A stretch of 9,048 nt of DNA from Mariniphaga sp964624645 (GTDB taxonomy: Bacteria; Bacteroidota; Bacteroidia; Bacteroidales; Prolixibacteraceae), in contig CAZVAD010000111.1 in assembly GCA_964624645.1 (NCBI GenBank), positions 1 to 9,048 of the forward strand, written 5' to 3'. Position numbers and translations under genes: made by a program. The notes beneath the pieces are model-generated. The model did no database searches. It was given only the letters and a program-made list of their open reading frames with translations, and was not told the DNA's origin. Every line of letters begins with the position of its first letter. Position 1 is the first letter of the stretch. Below are positions 6,269 to 9,048 of this stretch, in pieces.

Positions 6269-6343
6269 AAATAATCCGGATCGGAGTAATAGTTTTTGCA
6301 TTTTGAAGTGTATTACTTATATAGGTTAATGCAAAGAGCTGGA

Positions 6344-7360
6344 ATGAATTTTCAAAAAAACATAAAAGATTTTCACTCCAAGTCCTGTTCAAAAGAGGAT
6401 TTACTTCTGTTATTCCGCATGTTGAACAGCAAGAAAGGGAATGATGAAATCAATGAAATTCTTGAAAACATCTGGGAATCTTCCGAATACCCAATTCCGG
6501 GTTACATCAATTCCGAAACAATATTTCAAAACATAAAAAAAGGAATCCGTCAAAAAAAAATGAAGGAATTGAGGCGGGATATTCCACGGTTACTTTCCTA
6601 CGCAGCCATGCTGCTGCTCATTACCGGATTTGCATTTTACTTTTTCTTTCTGAAAAGTTTTTTCGCTCCTGAGGTTCAACAGATGAAAAACAGGGCAACA
6701 ACCGTAATCACGAAAAACGGCCAGCGTTCGATGGTCGTTTTACCCGATAGTTCAACAGTTTGGTTAAATTCAGGCACGACGCTCACTTACTTCGATAATT
6801 TCTCTGAAAACAAGAGGGAAGTCCTTCTTGAAGGTCAGGCATTTTTCGAGGTTGCCCCGGACGAAAGCACTCCGTTTACTGTACAAACCGGAGATTTAAT
6901 GGTTTCGGTAACGGGAACCGCATTTGACGTGAATGCTTATCCCGAAACCGGCAGGGTGGGTGTTGCGCTTGAATCGGGTAAAGTTGAACTGCATCACCGG
7001 AAATCGGTATCATTCAACTACACCATGCACCCGGATGAACTGGCTTGCTACAACCTTTCTGAAAACTCAATGAATGTTACAACAATAGATATCAACCGGT
7101 ACTCATCCTGGAAAGACGGCCTGTTGATTTTTAGAAATGAACCTATAAAAAATGTTTTTGAAAAACTTTCACGCTGGTATAATGTGGACATTGAAGTTAT
7201 GAACAACCGGGTGTATGAATCCATATTTACCGGAACGATCCAACACGAAAGCTATGAGCAGATTTTCAGGCTCATTGAGTATTCCTGTCCGTTAAAATGC
7301 AGAATAAATCACAATTCTGACACGGACATGCTCCCAATAATTTTTATTGATAAAAAATAA
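6344..7360 (+). CDS. FecR-family anti-sigma factor with DUF4974 C-terminal domain
   Basis: An inner-membrane regulator that binds the adjacent ECF sigma factor in the cytoplasm and receives a signal from an outer-membrane receptor in the periplasm. From ATG 6344 it has 338 residues: a cytoplasmic part (1-80), one membrane segment (about 83-103, L-L-S-Y-A-A-M-L-L-L-I-T-G-F-A-F), and a periplasmic FecR domain (about 119-216) with N-G-Q-R-S-M-V-V-L-P-D-S-S-T-V-W-L-N-S-G and G-Q-A-F-F-E-V. A C-terminal DUF4974 domain follows (about 261-336), beginning near L-L-I-F-R-N-E-P-I-K-N-V-F-E-K-L-S-R-W-Y-N-V. ATG 6344 is preferred because a purine-rich stretch (6335-6343) precedes it and the opening looks normal for the family. 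ATG 6329 or TTG 6296 in the same frame would add 5 or 16 residues. The gap from the sigma gene is 75 bp with no terminator, so the two are probably co-transcribed. Confidence 0.88.
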   Translation: MNFQKNIKDFHSKSCSKEDLLLLFRMLNSKKGNDEINEILENIWESSEYPIPGYINSETIFQNIKKGIRQKKMKELRRDIPRLLSYAAMLLLITGFAFYFFFLKSFFAPEVQQMKNRATTVITKNGQRSMVVLPDSSTVWLNSGTTLTYFDNFSENKREVLLEGQAFFEVAPDESTPFTVQTGDLMVSVTGTAFDVNAYPETGRVGVALESGKVELHHRKSVSFNYTMHPDELACYNLSENSMNVTTIDINRYSSWKDGLLIFRNEPIKNVFEKLSRWYNVDIEVMNNRVYESIFTGTIQHESYEQIFRLIEYSCPLKCRINHNSDTDMLPIIFIDKK

Positions 7361-7423
7361 CTTGTAAAACATATAAAAATCAGTATGCCTATGAGATGAA
7401 ATAAATTAAAAATTGACAAAAAA

Positions 7424-7446
7424 AGGAGATGCCGCAAACATCTCCT
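7424..7446 (+). terminator. Hairpin downstream of the anti-sigma factor gene
   Basis: Exact 8-bp arms (7424-7431 and 7439-7446) enclose a 7-base loop. A run of five T at 7455-7459 follows at a distance. It lies 64 bp after the anti-sigma stop and is a plausible weak terminator for the sigma/anti-sigma transcript, or the first element of an attenuating leader. Confidence 0.4.
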
Positions 7447-7453
7447 CTTGTGA

Positions 7454-7488
7454 GTTTTTGCCTCTGCTTGTCAAAAACGCGAGGCAAA
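7454..7488 (+). other. Two overlapping, mutually exclusive hairpins before the SusC-like gene
   Basis: One pairing joins 7454-7460 with 7472-7478 (exact 7-bp arms, 11-base loop). A second joins 7457-7464 with 7481-7488 (exact 8-bp arms, 16-base loop). The left arms share 7457-7460, so both cannot form together, as in attenuators. The candidate receptor promoter at 7467-7497 overlaps this segment, so the structures could act only on read-through RNA from the upstream genes. A functional role is inference. Confidence 0.35.
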
Positions 7489-7497
7489 GTAAATTTG
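7467..7497 (+). promoter_or_regulatory. Candidate promoter of the SusC-like receptor gene
   Basis: TAAATTTG at 7490-7497 matches the Bacteroidota -7 consensus TAnnTTTG exactly. CTTG at 7467-7470, 19 bp upstream, matches three of four bases of the -33 element TTTG. Start of transcription near 7503 would give a leader of about 25 bases to ATG 7529. This resembles a housekeeping-sigma promoter; an ECF-specific promoter, whose consensus I cannot predict for this sigma, may lie in the same spacer. Confidence 0.4.
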
Positions 7498-7528
7498 AAT
7501 CAAAAAAAATCCAAATCATTGTAAAAGT

Positions 7529-9048
7529 ATGAAAAAAAATCAATGTAAAATTTTTTCGGAGTGGCAAAAATTCCGAAAAGCTAAATGGTGGAAAGTTATG
7601 AGGATTGTGTTGTTTTTAATAACGATCGGTATTACGCAGGCTTTTGCGTTGGATAGTTATGCCCAGGCAACGCGAGTCAGCCTGAACATGGAGAGGCAAT
7701 CTATCCAGAAAATACTGGAGACAATCGAGGAACAAACGGAATTCCGTTTTATGTACGATGCTACAGTAGTTGACGTTACTCAAAACCGGACAATAAAATG
7801 CAAGAACAAACCTGTTTCAAAAATTCTTGAAGAGATTTTCGAAGGCTCCATGATAGCCTATAAGGTTGAAGACAGGCAAATCGCATTGAGTAATGCCCAA
7901 ACTATTGTGATGAGCGATGCAACTCAGCAGCAACGCTCTGTTTCAGGGAAAGTTACAGAACTCTCCGGGGAACCTTTGCCCGGAGCTACAATTTTAGTCA
8001 AAGGGACAAGCCACGGCACAGTAACCAACACCGATGGCGAATATACCCTTCTGAATATCCCGGAAAATGCCATACTGGTATTTTCATTTGTGGGTATGCA
8101 GGCACAGGAAATTGCTGTGGGAAACAAAACGACCATTGATGTAACCATGATGGCAGATGTGATTGGCCTGGGTGATGTGGTTGTAACGGCTCTTGGTATA
8201 ACCCGGGAGAAAAAGTCCCTGGGATATTCAGTGGGTGAAGTCAGCGGTGAGTTGCTCACCGAAACCCCACAGGGAAGCGTATTGAATGCCATTGCAGGAA
8301 AAGCTGCAGGCGTTCAGGTGTCCCAGATGTACGGACTTGCCGGCTCTTCTGTAAATATGATCATCCGGGGGGCAAGTTCTTTAAACACTTCAAATCAGCC
8401 TCTCTTTGTTATTGATGGAGTTCCCGTTTCAAACGGAATCAACAACAACTACAAAGATTCAGACATGGGGAATGCCATTTCGGATTTAAACACAGAAGAT
8501 GTTGAGTCCATATCAATCCTGAAAGGACCCAGTGCAGCAGCGCTGTATGGTTCAAGAGCCGGAAACGGAGTGGTACTGATCACGACAAAATCCGGGAAAG
8601 GTGCAAAAAAAGGTATTGGCGTTTCATTTAATACCTCTTATACACTGGACAATCCTTATCATTTTGTTCCGTTTCAGACAATGTTTGCTTCGGGTAAAGC
8701 AGGTTCCCATAATTTAGGGGAAACAGAGAATGAATCCTGGGGAGCAATACTTGACGGAACATTCCCCGACTCCTATCAATGGGACAAATCGCTTGTATCC
8801 AATGGTGGAACGACTCTTCAACCGGTTGTGGCTTATCCCGACAGGCAAAAGAATTTTTACCAGAACGGATTCAGCCAGTCCAACAATGTTGCATTTGACG
8901 GGAATTACGACAAAGCAAACTTTCGTGTCTCCTTAGGAAATCTGACTAATGAAGGCATCATGCCCAATACAGATTATTCCAGAAAAACAATCGGGGTAAA
9001 CGGTATTTACAATCTTGCTGATAATCTTAAAATCAGTGCAGCTGTCAA
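7529..9048 (+). CDS. SusC/RagA-type TonB-dependent outer-membrane receptor with STN domain (partial, runs off right edge)
   Basis: An uninterrupted frame of 506 codons continues past the window end; family members are about 1,000-1,150 residues. Residues 22-46 form a signal peptide (M-R-I-V-L-F-L-I-T-I-G-I-T-Q core, S-Y-A-Q likely just before cleavage). An STN domain follows (about 48-121), which in this class contacts the FecR-type anti-sigma factor. Next are a carboxypeptidase-regulatory-like beta domain (about 137-209; V-S-G-K-V-T, P-L-P-G-A-T-I-L-V-K-G-T, T-N-T-D-G-E-Y), a TonB-box-like D-V-V-V-T-A-L-G (216-223), and the plug (about 225-355). The plug has the family marks V-I-D-G-V-P-V (294-300) and L-K-G-P-S-A-A-A-L-Y-G-S-R-A-G-N-G-V-V (331-349). 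Beta-barrel strands begin near 363. It imports a ligand, often an oligosaccharide, with energy from TonB/ExbBD. The STN domain and upstream sigma/anti-sigma pair show it is also a signalling receptor. The ligand cannot be read from this fragment. ATG 7529 is the start. Confidence 0.93.
   Translation, partial: MKKNQCKIFSEWQKFRKAKWWKVMRIVLFLITIGITQAFALDSYAQATRVSLNMERQSIQKILETIEEQTEFRFMYDATVVDVTQNRTIKCKNKPVSKILEEIFEGSMIAYKVEDRQIALSNAQTIVMSDATQQQRSVSGKVTELSGEPLPGATILVKGTSHGTVTNTDGEYTLLNIPENAILVFSFVGMQAQEIAVGNKTTIDVTMMADVIGLGDVVVTALGITREKKSLGYSVGEVSGELLTETPQGSVLNAIAGKAAGVQVSQMYGLAGSSVNMIIRGASSLNTSNQPLFVIDGVPVSNGINNNYKDSDMGNAISDLNTEDVESISILKGPSAAALYGSRAGNGVVLITTKSGKGAKKGIGVSFNTSYTLDNPYHFVPFQTMFASGKAGSHNLGETENESWGAILDGTFPDSYQWDKSLVSNGGTTLQPVVAYPDRQKNFYQNGFSQSNNVAFDGNYDKANFRVSLGNLTNEGIMPNTDYSRKTIGVNGIYNLADNLKISAAV

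Noticed and set aside
6259..6275. AT-only palindrome with 8-bp arms over the sigma factor stop codon
   Set aside because: Composed only of A and T in an AT-rich stretch, so chance is likely, and the pair of genes appears co-transcribed.
6296..6343. TTG start adding 16 residues to the anti-sigma factor
   Set aside because: The extra residues are not typical of the family, and ATG 6344 has a purine-rich stretch just upstream.
7924..8292. Minus-strand open frame within the receptor gene
   Set aside because: It lies opposite the conserved regulatory-like and plug domains of the SusC-like receptor, which is clearly the real gene.

Overview
The window looks like chromosomal DNA from a member of the Bacteroidota. 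The signs are an ECF sigma factor / FecR-type anti-sigma factor / SusC-type TonB receptor triad, TAnnTTTG-type -7 promoter elements, and weak or absent Shine-Dalgarno sequences. The exact taxon cannot be read from the sequence; Bacteroidales or Marinilabiliales would fit. All genes I can support are on the + strand.

Left edge (13-522): a truncated gene for the N-terminal domain of a DUF1016 (YhcG/PDDEXK-like) protein. It lacks the C-terminal nuclease half. Its coding sequence contains two related 27-bp palindromes whose centres are 48 bp apart.

Middle (535-5520): a five-gene nucleotide-sugar operon. Gene order is PLP aminotransferase (WbpE-like, interrupted by a 100-N assembly gap), left-handed beta-helix N-acetyltransferase (WbpD/WlbB-like), Gfo/Idh/MocA 3-dehydrogenase (WbpB/WlbA-like), an SDR C4-epimerase of the UDP-glucuronate 4-epimerase type, and a UDP-GlcNAc 6-dehydrogenase (WbpA-like). 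Four of the five match the pathway from UDP-GlcNAc to UDP-2,3-diacetamido-2,3-dideoxy-glucuronic acid: 6-oxidation, 3-oxidation, 3-transamination, 3-N-acetylation. The WbpI-type 2-epimerase that would give the manno sugar is not in the window. A putative C4-epimerase occupies the cluster instead, so a galacto-configured diacetamido-uronic acid is a possible product (inference). The operon most likely feeds O-antigen, capsule or exopolysaccharide synthesis. It ends at a strong hairpin at 5529-5557. By eye this block is richer in G+C than the genes on either side; this was not computed.

Right part (5666-9048): an ECF sigma factor starting at TTG, a membrane-anchored FecR-family anti-sigma factor with a DUF4974 C-terminus, a 168-bp non-coding stretch with several hairpins and a good promoter candidate, and the first 506 codons of a SusC/RagA TonB-dependent receptor with an N-terminal STN domain. 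This is the standard trans-envelope signalling arrangement: ligand-loaded receptor, STN domain, FecR, sigma release, receptor transcription. The receptor runs off the right edge, and a SusD-like lipoprotein would be expected next.

No tRNA, rRNA, CRISPR array, insertion sequence or phage gene was seen.
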